A DNA stretch of 64,000 nucleotides, taken from positions 21,670,883-21,734,882 of the forward strand of contig NC_035436.2 in the NCBI RefSeq assembly GCF_002127325.2. The letters run 5' to 3'. The translations under genes were made by a program, and so were the position numbers. The number at the start of each line of letters is the position of its first letter. Position 1 is the first letter of the stretch. Below are positions 11,271-20,380 of this stretch, piece by piece. Source of the stretch: Helianthus annuus (lineage: Eukaryota > Streptophyta > Magnoliopsida > Asterales > Asteraceae). The notes beneath the pieces were generated by a model that ran no database searches, was not told where the DNA came from, and was given only the letters and a program-made list of their open reading frames with translations.

Positions 11271-12442
11271 ATGGTGCTTAAAATTACTGCCTGGAATGTA
11301 AGGGGGCCGTCCAATGCGGCTAACCAGAATGCTCTTAAGAGACATCTTGCTTCAGATGATTACAAAGTCTGTGGAGCTCTCGAAACACATCTTTCTCAGG
11401 TAAAGCTCCAGGCTACGTGTAATCACATTTTTGGAAGTTGGCTTTGGGATTCGAATGCTGGTATGTGTCGTGGTGGCTGTCGTATCATTATTAGCTGGGA
11501 TCCAAATGTTGTTAACCTTATGGTCGTGGATAGACACCCGCAAGCTATGCATTGCTTTATTGAGCCTCTTGATAGCACGGCTGGTTTCTACTGCACTTTT
11601 GTCTATGCCCACCATAGAATGGTTCCTCGAAGGGAATGCTGGAAAATGCTTAACCTGCACAAGCTTGCTGTCCAAGATCTTCCTTGGCTGCTACTAGGTG
11701 ATTTCAATGCTATTGTGGACCCTGCTGAAAGATCTACGGGTAGCTCATGTATTACGTCCAGTATGACTCTGAAGCAAGGGATTGTTTTAATGAGGTTGAG
11801 ATCAATGACATTTGTATGACAGGTTTGAAACACACGTGGAACCAAAGCCCAGGTAAAGTGGACGGCTTGTTAAAGAAGCTTGATCGTGCTATGTCGAATC
11901 ATAAATTTATTACTGAGTTCCCTTTAGCATTTGCCCAGTTTCTTCCTTTTCTCAAGTCAGACCATACCCCTATTGTTGTTTCCCTCCCTGATATCCCTAG
12001 TCCTAAACCGAAACCTTTTAGATTCCCTAATTACCTGGTGTACAAAACAGATTTCATCCCCACTGTAAAAAATGCTTGGGACAAGCCTGTTGTTGGCTGT
12101 CAGATGTACTGTGTAGTCTCTAGATTAAAGGCGCTGAAGAAGGATCTGAGAAAACTGAACTTCAAGCAGGGGAATCTGTTTGAGAAGGTCAAAAAATTGC
12201 AAGTTGAGCTGGAAAGTATTCAGACGGAAATTGTGCTTCACCCTGAGAATCAGGAGCTCCGGGATGAGGAGGCAGGTTTCCTCTGTGCTTATAAAGAGGC
12301 GGTGCGTGATGAGGAACTCTTTCTCCAACAAAAAGCCAAAGTTACATGATTAAAGGAAGGGGACCATAACTCCAGATATTTTCACAGGGTGGTTAAATCT
12401 AACCAGAATAGAAACCGAATCCATGTCATTGAAGACCTTCAG
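11271..12442 (+). pseudogene. L1 ORF2, endonuclease part (broken)
   Basis: ORF2 starts at ATG 11271 with the AP-endonuclease N-terminus (ITAWNVRGPSN). GALETH, FVYAHH and LLLGDFNAI follow, matching the exo_endo_phos core with its catalytic Asp/Asn. Near 11750-11815 the frame shifts; the continuing frame carries LKHTWNQ, LDRAMSN and a final SDHTPIVV, the conserved Ser-Asp-His. Downstream is a charged helical linker. An in-frame TGA at 12347-12349 interrupts it just before LKEGDHNSRYFHR, where relatives normally have Trp. Coding sequence stops at 12442, where C2 is inserted. The enzyme would nick target DNA to prime reverse transcription. Confidence 0.88.
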
Positions 12443-12874
12443 AATCGAACATGCGAATCACAGGTATGAATATAAAGAATTGAGAATCGAGAATAATAAA
12501 CTTGCTTGTATTGAATGAAAAAGTGATGATTACAATTGACATACATGAACCCTATATATACTATACGAATAGATGCGATTGTAGAGATGTGTCTCTTCAT
12601 AAACGGTTGCGATTCTTGAACTTGTGGATGAGATTGATCTTGAAGAGGTGTGTCTCCTTGAAAAATCACGTCCCCTTGTCTCTGTGATGTAGGCATCCAT
12701 GTGAACAGGTACGTCTCCTGGAGAGGCGTCCCTTGATTAAGTTTGTAGGTTACAAACTTTCATCTTGTCGCTTCCGGTCCTCGCACTTACTAACTAATCT
12801 AATTATAACATAAACTGACTATCTACTAATTACAGAATGACCCCTATACCTATATTTAGTTTAAAACACCAATA
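12443..12874 (-). repeat. C2 3' LTR
   Basis: 432 bp, identical to 14783-15214. On the minus strand it begins TATTGGTG, where TA replaces the usual TG in both copies. It ends at GTTCGATT and abuts the LINE codons directly, without the ACCAACA end present in the other LTR. Confidence 0.9.
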
Positions 12875-12897
12875 CTCCCCTGTAAACTAAATATAGT
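12875..12897 (-). other. C2 polypurine tract and gag-LTR gap
   Basis: Only 23 bases separate the gag stop codon from the 3' LTR. On the minus strand they end in ACAGGGGAG, a polypurine tract. There is no room for remnants of pol. Confidence 0.8.
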
Positions 12898-13833
12898 TTA
12901 ACAAAGGTCTTCAACTTGCTCAACTTGCAGTAGCATTGGTTCCTCTTCCAATGCGAGATTGGCTTCTTGTTGCGTGTCTTTCTCCTTTTCTTTCCACTTG
13001 GTGCAATCTCTTGCAAAATGACCAAGTTCTCCACAATCATAACATCTGAACTTGCTCTTGTCTTGGTTTCTTGGACCCATATCTTTTCCACGTCCTCTTC
13101 CTCCTTTGAAAGATCCTTGTCCTTGACTTCTACCATGGTTTTGAACACCACGACCTTTTCCATGATGCAAACTTTCAAATTGGTTATCTGCATGTGCCAT
13201 CATGAGTCCTCCTTGATTATTATCTTCTTGCTTGTCTTGACTTTTGAGACGTTCTTCAAAAGCTATTATTCTTCCCACTGCTTCTTCAAATGGCATTTTG
13301 TCTATTTCCGAATATTGTTCGATATTTGCCACGATAGGTAGGAACTTCTTTGGAACGGAGATAAGTAACTTCCTTACGAGTTTCTTGTCTTTGATAGTGG
13401 TACCGAGAGTTTTAAATTTGGCTTTTATACCACTCAACTTGCTTGCGAAACTACTTACTGTGTCGTTCTCATCCATCTTTAAAACTTCTAGTTCGCTCCT
13501 CAAAGTTTGTAGACGTGCTTTCTGAACCATATCTGCTCCAAGATAACGAACTTTGATTGCATCCCATACTTCCTTTGCTTTTTCGTATTGCGCAACTTGC
13601 ATCAAAACATCTTCTGGTAACGTTTGGAAGATAAGTGCTTTCGTTGTGTGCGCCTTTTTTTCGTTTATCCCTTCCGTTGAAACAACTGTTTCCCAAAGAC
13701 TATATGCCTTTAAGATTGTTTCCATCATAACTGCCCATTGGGTATAATTCGTCTCTTTCAATTTTGGGCATTGAAGAGATACATTCCCTTGCTCGTGGAG
13801 TGACGTTGATGCGTTTCCATCTTTTTCTGTCAT
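12898..13833 (-). CDS. gag: C2 Gag, 311 aa, intact
   Basis: A complete copia-type Gag. An N-terminal LKETNYTQWAVMME motif (DUF4219-like, about residue 26) leads into the UBN2 helical region (KEVWDAIKVRYLG, then RLQTLRSELEVLKM and VRKLLISVPKKF) up to about residue 190. A Gly/Arg-rich basic linker (GKGRGVQNHGRSQGQG) follows, then one CCHC knuckle (CYDCGELGHFARDC) near residue 265. It ends EQVEDLC and stop. In full copia polyproteins the protease follows at about this point, so the protein ends where Gag would normally be cleaved. It should assemble particles and bind RNA. The start is the first ATG after the leader; no frameshift or stop is seen. It is the only intact LTR-element gene in the window. 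Confidence 0.92.
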   Translation of the reverse strand: MTEKDGNASTSLHEQGNVSLQCPKLKETNYTQWAVMMETILKAYSLWETVVSTEGINEKKAHTTKALIFQTLPEDVLMQVAQYEKAKEVWDAIKVRYLGADMVQKARLQTLRSELEVLKMDENDTVSSFASKLSGIKAKFKTLGTTIKDKKLVRKLLISVPKKFLPIVANIEQYSEIDKMPFEEAVGRIIAFEERLKSQDKQEDNNQGGLMMAHADNQFESLHHGKGRGVQNHGRSQGQGSFKGGRGRGKDMGPRNQDKSKFRCYDCGELGHFARDCTKWKEKEKDTQQEANLALEEEPMLLQVEQVEDLC

Positions 13834-14762
13834 GCCTCCTTTCTTTCTCGCCTTGCTTTTCTTGCCTATCTTGCTTATGATCGGATGATCCCTTTCTTGA
13901 CCGAGTAGATCAAATTTCTTACTTAGTACTTGCGTCTGGCCAACTTGCTAACCAGGTTCTTGCGTTTCTGACCGACTTGCTAATCAGATTTTTTTTGTAC
14001 CCTGACCCACTTGCTAATCAGGTTCTTGCGTTTCTGACCGACTTGCTGATCAGATTCTTGCTAACTTGCTATTGCGAGTGATAAAAAATATCCAACCAAC
14101 TTGCTAATTGGACTTAATTTAATCGACCCGCTGTACTTGCTTTTTCTTGCTTTGACCAAGAATGGTCGTTTCTTGCTAGACTGAATCGTGAAGATTCGAC
14201 GTGCTACTTGCTACTTTGAACCAAACGATTCGGAACTTGCTATTTGAACCAAGAATCGGTTTGACTTGCTAGAACCGATACGGGTTCGATTTCTTGCTAT
14301 ACGTATCGTTTATGATTCAAAATTGACTTGCTTTATTTTAAAAAACATGCTAATGATCCCTTTTTCAACAAAAAAAAAAAACTTGATCGTTTGAATTTTA
14401 CTTAAAAAATGAGACGACAACCCTTTTTTTTATGTTTGTGATTCCAATATGGCTTTGCAAAAAAGTCAAACTTGCAATTAAGATAGACACTCGTGATATG
14501 ATTCTTTAACGAATCAGTACAACAAATATGATGCATACAATTGGAATCAAAAATCAACTTTGACTTTTCCAGAACACGAAAACCAAGATGACCCTACGGT
14601 TCCTTTCTTGTGGTTCGACTAAATCAAAATAAAAAACGTACTTACGAAATCGAATACGTCGCCCGGTTCTCTGATTCAATCGGCAAACCCAGATTATCGT
14701 TTCTTGCTCGTAATCTTGCACTGAGATTTTTCTTTCTTGCTTCCTGGATCGATTAACGTGGT
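13834..14762 (-). repeat. C2 leader with a repeated CTTGCT/AGCAAG motif
   Basis: A 0.93-kb untranslated leader between primer site and gag. It contains more than 20 CTTGCT or CTTGCG hexamers (AGCAAG in the sense direction), densest from 13925 to 14330, often as ACTTGCTAATCAG. Spacing is irregular, about 8-35 bp, and the intervening sequence is mostly unrelated, though a few longer near-repeats (ACTTGCTAATCAG with TTCTTGCGTTTCTGACCG) occur at 13955-14060. No protein is encoded. Confidence 0.8.
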
Positions 14763-14774
14763 GCTCTGATACCA
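14763..14774 (-). other. C2 primer-binding site
   Basis: The minus strand reads TGGTATCAGAGC one base from the LTR end, matching the initiator methionine tRNA 3' end. Confidence 0.92.
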
Positions 14775-14775
14775 C

Positions 14776-15214
14776 TGTTGGTAATCGAACATGCGAATCA
14801 CAGGTATGAATATAAAGAATTGAGAATCGAGAATAATAAACTTGCTTGTATTGAATGAAAAAGTGATGATTACAATTGACATACATGAACCCTATATATA
14901 CTATACGAATAGATGCGATTGTAGAGATGTGTCTCTTCATAAACGGTTGCGATTCTTGAACTTGTGGATGAGATTGATCTTGAAGAGGTGTGTCTCCTTG
15001 AAAAATCACGTCCCCTTGTCTCTGTGATGTAGGCATCCATGTGAACAGGTACGTCTCCTGGAGAGGCGTCCCTTGATTAAGTTTGTAGGTTACAAACTTT
15101 CATCTTGTCGCTTCCGGTCCTCGCACTTACTAACTAATCTAATTATAACATAAACTGACTATCTACTAATTACAGAATGACCCCTATACCTATATTTAGT
15201 TTAAAACACCAATA
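14776..15214 (-). repeat. C2 5' LTR
   Basis: 439 bp, with the full CGATTACCAACA terminus on the minus strand next to the primer site. A TATATATA element near 14895 would serve as the core promoter. Confidence 0.92.
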
Positions 15215-17681
15215 ACCTACACAGGTCATAGCGTTGCAGAGCAGTTTATTAACCATTTTAAATCGGTGCTGGGGGTTTCTAGTGTGACAGCCCCTATAAA
15301 TGATCCTGACACTTTGTTCTCTAAAAAGGTCTCCTCTTGTGATTCTGCCACTATGGTTCAGAATGTCACCTGCGTTGTTTGATATTGATGATAACAAAGC
15401 TCCTGGTCCTGACGGTTACTCGGCGAAGTTCTTCAAGGCGGCGTGGGATATTGTGGGTAATGACTTTTGTCTGGCCATTAAAGCTTTTTTCAATAACGGT
15501 AAACTGCTCAAAGAGGTTAATTCTACAGTCATAGCTCTTGTTCCTAAGCTCGACACCCCTCGAAAAGTCTCAGATTTCCGTCCTATTGCATGTTGTAACG
15601 TGATCTACAAATGCATCAGCAAGATAATTGCTAACCGGATCAAGAATGTTCTTAAGTATGTTGTCAACGAAAACCAGTCTGCTTTCATTCCGGATCGCCA
15701 GATTAGTGATAACATTTTACTTACCCAAGAACTCATGAGGAATTACCATAATAAAAGAAGCCAAGCGAGGTGTGCTTTTAAGATCGATATCCAAAAAGCT
15801 TATGATACGGTTGATTGGGGTTTCCTCCAAGTCTGCCTTCAACAGTTTGGTTTCCCTCCAAAGATGATAAACTGGATTATGAAATGTGTGACTACCACTT
15901 CGTTCTCTATATCCCTCAATGGGGAGCTGAGGGGTTTCTTTAGTGGGAAGAGGGGCCTTAGACAGGGTGACCCTATGTCTCCGTACTTGTTCACTCTAGT
16001 TATGGAGGTCCTAACGCCTATGATCACGAGAAAAGTCAAGCAAAATGATAATTTTACCTACCATTGGAAGTGTGCCAAGGTGGACCTCACACACCTATGC
16101 TTTGCCGATGATCTCTTCCTTTTTTGTCATGGTGACACTGATTCTGTGTACACTATGATGGAGGCTCTAGAGGAATTTAAGCAAGTGTCTGGTTTGGTCC
16201 CTAGCATCCCCAAGAGTACCGTCTACTTTGGAAACGTTGATCCGGAAGTGCAAGAGTCTATTGAAAATAACATTCAATTCCGGGTTGGTGAACTGCCTGT
16301 TAGATATTTGGGTGTCCCTTTACTGTCATCCAGACTTCGTCACAGAGACTGCGCTCCCTTAATTGATAAAGTGAAAAAAAGGATTCAAGATTGGAAAAAC
16401 AAGTCCTTGTCCTTTGCTGGAAGACTCCAGCTTATATCATCAGTTCTGAACTCTATTCAGGTTTTTTGGTCTTCGGTTTTCATCCTTCCAGCTTCTGTTT
16501 CAAAGGAAATTGAGAAGCTTATGCGTGGGTTTTTATGGTGTCATGGTGAGATGAAAAGGGGAAAGGCCAAAGTCAAATGGGTAGAGGTATGCACTCCTAT
16601 GAGACATGGGGGTCTGGGATTAAAACTCCTACGATCGTGGAATAAAGCTCTCATTTCGAAGCATACATGGAACATCATAACTCACAAAGAGTCCTTATGG
16701 GTCAAATGGATACATGCATATAGGCTGAATGATTGTAACTTCTGGGAGTTGAATAAGAAGGATGACATGTCTTGGAGCTGGAGGAAGATTCTGGAATGTA
16801 GACACGTACTTCGAAACCACATCATCCACGTTGTGGGTAATGGTAAGAATACATCAGCTTGGTTTGATAACTGGCATCAATCTGGCCCCTTAAGTAATAC
16901 CCTCACACATAGAAACATGAATGAAGGGGACTTAAACAGACATAGCAAAGTTGATGAAGTGGTTATTAATGGTGAGTGGGCATGGCCTTCTGAGTGGCAG
17001 TCCAGATTCCCTGTGCTATTTCGGCATCAGTGCATCCAGCTCCAGGCTAATGTCCCAGATATAGTCAAGTGGAAGACATCTGAAGGACACCTAATTGATT
17101 TCTCGGTGAGTGATGTCTGGAAGGATTTGAGGGAAGAGGGGGTTGAAGTACCATGGTTTAAGCTAGTCTGGTTCAGTCAAAATATTCCCAGACACGCGTT
17201 CATCCTCTGGCTTGCCATCAAAAATAAATTGCAGACACATGACATAATAGGGAGTTGGGATGGAGGAAGTGACCTGAGGTGCATTTTCTGTAAGAACGTC
17301 CCTGATTCGCACACCCACTTGTTCTTTGAATGCCCTTTCCCGAGATCTGTTTGGATGAAGCTGCTGCCGGTTACAAAGTGGGGTAATGCCCCTTTTAGCT
17401 GGCCTATCTTCATAAACCATTTGTGCTCCTTGCCAACTAGAAACTCCATTTGGAGTATCATTAATCGCCTTGCTTTGGGAGCTTTAGTATATATATATGG
17501 CAAGAGCGTAATTTAAGAACTCATGAAGCTCGTGCCAGGCATGTCGACGAAGTGGTGACTCTAATAAAGGATGTTGTTCGTCTGAGACTGCTGGGCATTC
17601 CGCTGGTGAAATCTGAAGCTACGGTGAAAGCTGCCCGGATGTGGGATATGCCTGATGTCCAATGGGTTATACCATCTAATC
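15215..17681 (+). pseudogene. L1 ORF2, reverse transcriptase and zf-RVT part (broken)
   Basis: LINE coding resumes after C2 with VAEQFINHFKSVLG. Near 15370 the frame changes and a few residues seem lost before DIDDNKAPGPDGYSAKFF. From there 715 codons are open: FRPIACCNVIYKCISKIIANR, ENQSAFIPDRQISDNILL, FKIDIQKAYDTVDW, GLRQGDPMSPYLF and the active-site box CFADDLFLF with its two aspartates. RYLGVPL and RLQLISSVL of the thumb region follow. The zf-RVT domain (FSVSDVWKDL, WFSQNIPRHAFILWLA, CIFC and HLFFECPF) lies at the end. Slippage in a TATATATATA run at about 17487-17497 throws the frame off; the other frame continues as ERNLRTHEARAR up to the T1 insertion. No RNase H domain is seen. Confidence 0.9.
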
Positions 17682-18085
17682 TGTTGGAATAATCTTGATG
17701 TTGCGAGTTTGGTTACGGGTCACAGGTCACGGTCAACGGTTCACTAGTCGGGTCTAGCTAACGGGTCAAGAGTTGGTTGAGCGAATCTTATGAGAATAAT
17801 GGGATTATACCCATGGTTTAGCGGCTGCACATGAGTTGATAAAGAAAACGTGGTGTATTGACCGAGTGGTGTGTTGACCGAGTTTCATGCAAAAGGACGT
17901 GGATTAGAAGTGAACGTGCAGATAGTTTTAGTTTGGATATAAATAGTTGTTTATTTTCTTTGTTATGTACCCGTTTTCTTTTATTATCGAATACAGCAAG
18001 TTTCTTCATTTTGCATACCACATATTTCACACAGTGAGAGTTTGAGTGTGTGTTTGGTGTGAGATTTGAGGGGCCTGAACCTACA
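17682..18085 (+). repeat. T1 5' LTR
   Basis: 404 bp, TGTTGGAATA to GAACCTACA. TATA box TATAAATAG at 17938-17946. Three W-box-like TTGACC/GGTCAA sites lie upstream of the TATA box, near 17728, 17857 and 17874. Confidence 0.92.
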
Positions 18086-18087
18086 TT

Positions 18088-18099
18088 TGGTATCAGAGC
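18088..18099 (+). other. T1 primer-binding site
   Basis: TGGTATCAGAGC two bases after the LTR, complementary to initiator methionine tRNA. Confidence 0.92.
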
Positions 18100-19107
18100 G
18101 GGTGAGAAACGAGGGCCGTTTTGAGAGTCGGTTCGAGAAAGGGTGTAGCCCTTGGCTGCGGGGCAAACGCAGCAGCAAGAAACGGAGCAAACCGAAGGTC
18201 TGAAGGTGAAAGAAGTGTTCGGAACAGCAGGTGTTGTTTCGTGTCTGTTTAACAGCAGAAGATAGAGGCGTTAGCATGTTTCGGTCGACCGTTGTTGTGG
18301 TAGACGTACCGTTTGAGACGACGGGGGTGACCGGTGATAAACATTGTGTTCCGTGGCTGTTAGCTTTGTGTAAAGGAGTGTGAAGACCGGCTGCTACTGC
18401 AGCAAAGACCGAAGAAAGAGACCGTCGCCGGAAAATGACCGTACCGGCGTAAGAAAGAAAGACCAGCGAGAAGAGACCGAAGCCGTAGTAGACGGAACGG
18501 CTTGAAAGAAAGACCGAAGAACTCGCAGGTGACAAGACCGTGAAGACCAATATAGACCGTCGTCACCAGATAAGAAGAACTGTTGATCAGAAGACCGCTG
18601 TCGGAAAGTTGTTCTGATGGGAGACAAAGACCGAAGACCGCTGCCGGAAATTGAGTTCCGGTGGGAAATAGAGAAGATCGTAGGTGTGAGCCAGAGACCG
18701 AAGGGTTCACATTAGACCGAAAGAAAGAATGAAGAGGTGCCACAAGAAAAGAAGAAATCGACTAGAAAGAAAGAAAGAGTCGATCAAGAAAGTTGTAGAA
18801 AGAAAGTGTTAAAGCAAAGCAGGTTAAAGAAAGAAGAATGAAAGACCGAGAGAAAGAAAAGCTGATCCAAATTAGCTGAAAAAGGAAGTCCGATAAGATA
18901 GAAAGACCGTTTCAGGTATTCGAAGAGCAAGTGATCGGACCCGTGTGTTCGTGTTGCAAGAACCGAGTCATGCGTGGCTCATAGCAAGTTAGCAAGAAGA
19001 TTTGAAGCAAGCAAGCAAGAAAGGTTCGGATTGGACAAGAAAAACCGGTTAGAGCGAGACACGGGAAAGATAGCTAGCAAGATCGACATCAAGATTAAGG
19101 GGGTGAA
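18100..19107 (+). repeat. T1 internal region, purine-rich with an AAGACCG motif array
   Basis: No protein is recognisable. From about 18380 to 18910 there are about 15 copies of AGACCG, usually AAAGACCGAAG or GAGACCG, irregularly spaced, with GAAAGAAAGA filler. From about 18985 to 19080 the theme changes to AGCAAG repeats (AGCAAGTTAGCAAGAAG, AGCAAGCAAGCAAG). The last bases are the polypurine tract. Confidence 0.75.
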
Positions 19108-19511
19108 TGTTGGAATAATCTTGATGTTGCGAGTTTGGTTACGGGTCACAGGTCACGGTCAACGGTTCACTAGTCGGGTCTAGCTAACGGGTCAAGAGTT
19201 GGTTGAGCGAATCTTATGAGAATAATGGGATTATACCCATGGTTTAGCGGCTGCACATGAGTTGATAAAGAAAACGTGGTGTATTGACCGAGTGGTGTGT
19301 TGACCGAGTTTCATGCAAAAGGACGTGGATTAGAAGTGAACGTGCAGATAGTTTTAGTTTGGATATAAATAGTTGTTTATTTTCTTTGTTATGTACCCGT
19401 TTTCTTTTATTATCGAATACAGCAAGTTTCTTCATTTTGCATACCACATATTTCACACAGTGAGAGTTTGAGTGTGTGTTTGGTGTGAGATTTGAGGGGC
19501 CTGAACCTACA
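19108..19511 (+). repeat. T1 3' LTR
   Basis: 404 bp, identical by eye to the 5' LTR; followed by the right TAATC duplication. Confidence 0.92.
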
Positions 19512-19545
19512 TAATCCTCCTCAATCTAGTAATGACAATGCATAA
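19512..19545 (+). pseudogene. L1 ORF2 C-terminal tail
   Basis: When T1 and one duplication copy are removed, the ORF2 frame runs from PSN across the junction into PPQSSNDNA and stops at TAA 19543-19545. This confirms that T1 interrupted the last codons of ORF2. Confidence 0.75.
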
Positions 19546-20380
19546 GAGCCTGATCAATAAAATGTTGCTGCTGCTGTGTAGCATGAGTTACTGGTGGGCT
19601 ATGTGGTCAACTTTGAGGAAAACTAAAGCTCCTTACAGTAGAGAGTTGAGTGACAGGGATGAGAAATTTAACACACAAAAATGGAGTTCCTTTCTGTGCT
19701 GCACCCCACTGGTGCAGTATTTCACTCATCTGGTAAAGTTTAAGGGTCGTGGGACGGGTTGGGTCTGGCTCGCTAGCCATCAGTCTTGGGATAGGGGTTT
19801 GGCTTGGGCTGGGTTATATGTTTATGTGCAGCTTATTACTGGGTGGAATATGCTGGGTTGGGCCGGAGATATAAGGGTGAGATGGGTAGTGTTAACCAGT
19901 AGTTTTTCTGGTAGTAATTTGGTGATTTGCTCCTCCCCTCTTTCTTGGTCTCTAGGTCTTTGTATTTTTTTCCCTACCAGTTTTTGCTATATCATGATGT
20001 TATGGGGTCATAAGTGGTGTTTGTTGCTGATGTTTTTGTCGGGGATCGACATTATCCTGGGAGACATAAGGCAGGTCCGGCAAGGGGGAGTGTCGTTTTG
20101 GTGTAGCCCCCCTTGGTCCCCCACCCCTATGCCGGAATCCCTCTTAGGATTTAGAAACCAGCTTTTCTTTACTAACATTTTGTGCAGGCTGGGTCGTATT
20201 GTAGGATGGGATAATCGGTGGAATACAACGGCTTCCTGTGTCCTCCAAAGTTCTCGAAAGTTGATGTATTGGGCTCTTGGGAGGTGGGTGATGTACAAAA
20301 TTCTGACCGTTGAGGGCTGGAATCATCAAATTTGGATTATGTCTTGTCGGCTGGATCGATGGAACAATATGTGTTTTTAA
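19532..20380 (+). other. Open frame of 282 codons at the start of the L1 3' region
   Basis: It begins at an ATG overlapping the ORF2 stop and runs 282 codons. The product would be rich in Trp, Cys, Leu and Gly with no domain I recognise. The + strand here is poor in A, which removes stop codons by chance (TAA, TAG and TGA all need A). A long non-coding 3' UTR is therefore the simpler reading. An ORF3 is possible but unsupported. Confidence 0.3.

Larger units (their letters stand above)
12443..15214 (-). mobile_element. C2: Gag-only copia element with identical LTRs
   Basis: A 2.77-kb element on the minus strand inside L1 ORF2. The LTRs at 12443-12874 and 14776-15214 are identical over the 432 shared bases, so insertion was very recent. 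It has a methionine-tRNA primer site (14763-14774), a long leader, one intact gag (12898-13833) and a purine tract at 12875-12883. No protease, integrase or reverse transcriptase is present. Architecture and size match TR-GAG elements, with proteins in trans needed for mobility. The left LTR lacks the terminal seven bases found in the right one, and no clear target duplication is seen. Confidence 0.92.
17682..19511 (+). mobile_element. T1: small coding-free copia-like LTR element (TRIM/SMART-like)
   Basis: 1830 bp flanked by TAATC (17677-17681 and 19512-19516). The 404-bp LTRs are identical as far as I can compare them. A methionine-tRNA primer site (18088-18099) follows the left LTR, and AGATTAAGGGGGTGAA precedes the right one as purine tract. 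The internal kilobase has no credible protein. It is larger than a classical TRIM but of the same non-autonomous kind. The insertion sits a few codons before the L1 ORF2 stop and is very recent. Confidence 0.92.

Noticed and set aside
13925..14330. CRISPR-like array in the C2 leader
   Set aside because: Repeats are hexamers with irregular spacing in a plant retrotransposon; no cas genes and no regular repeat-spacer structure.
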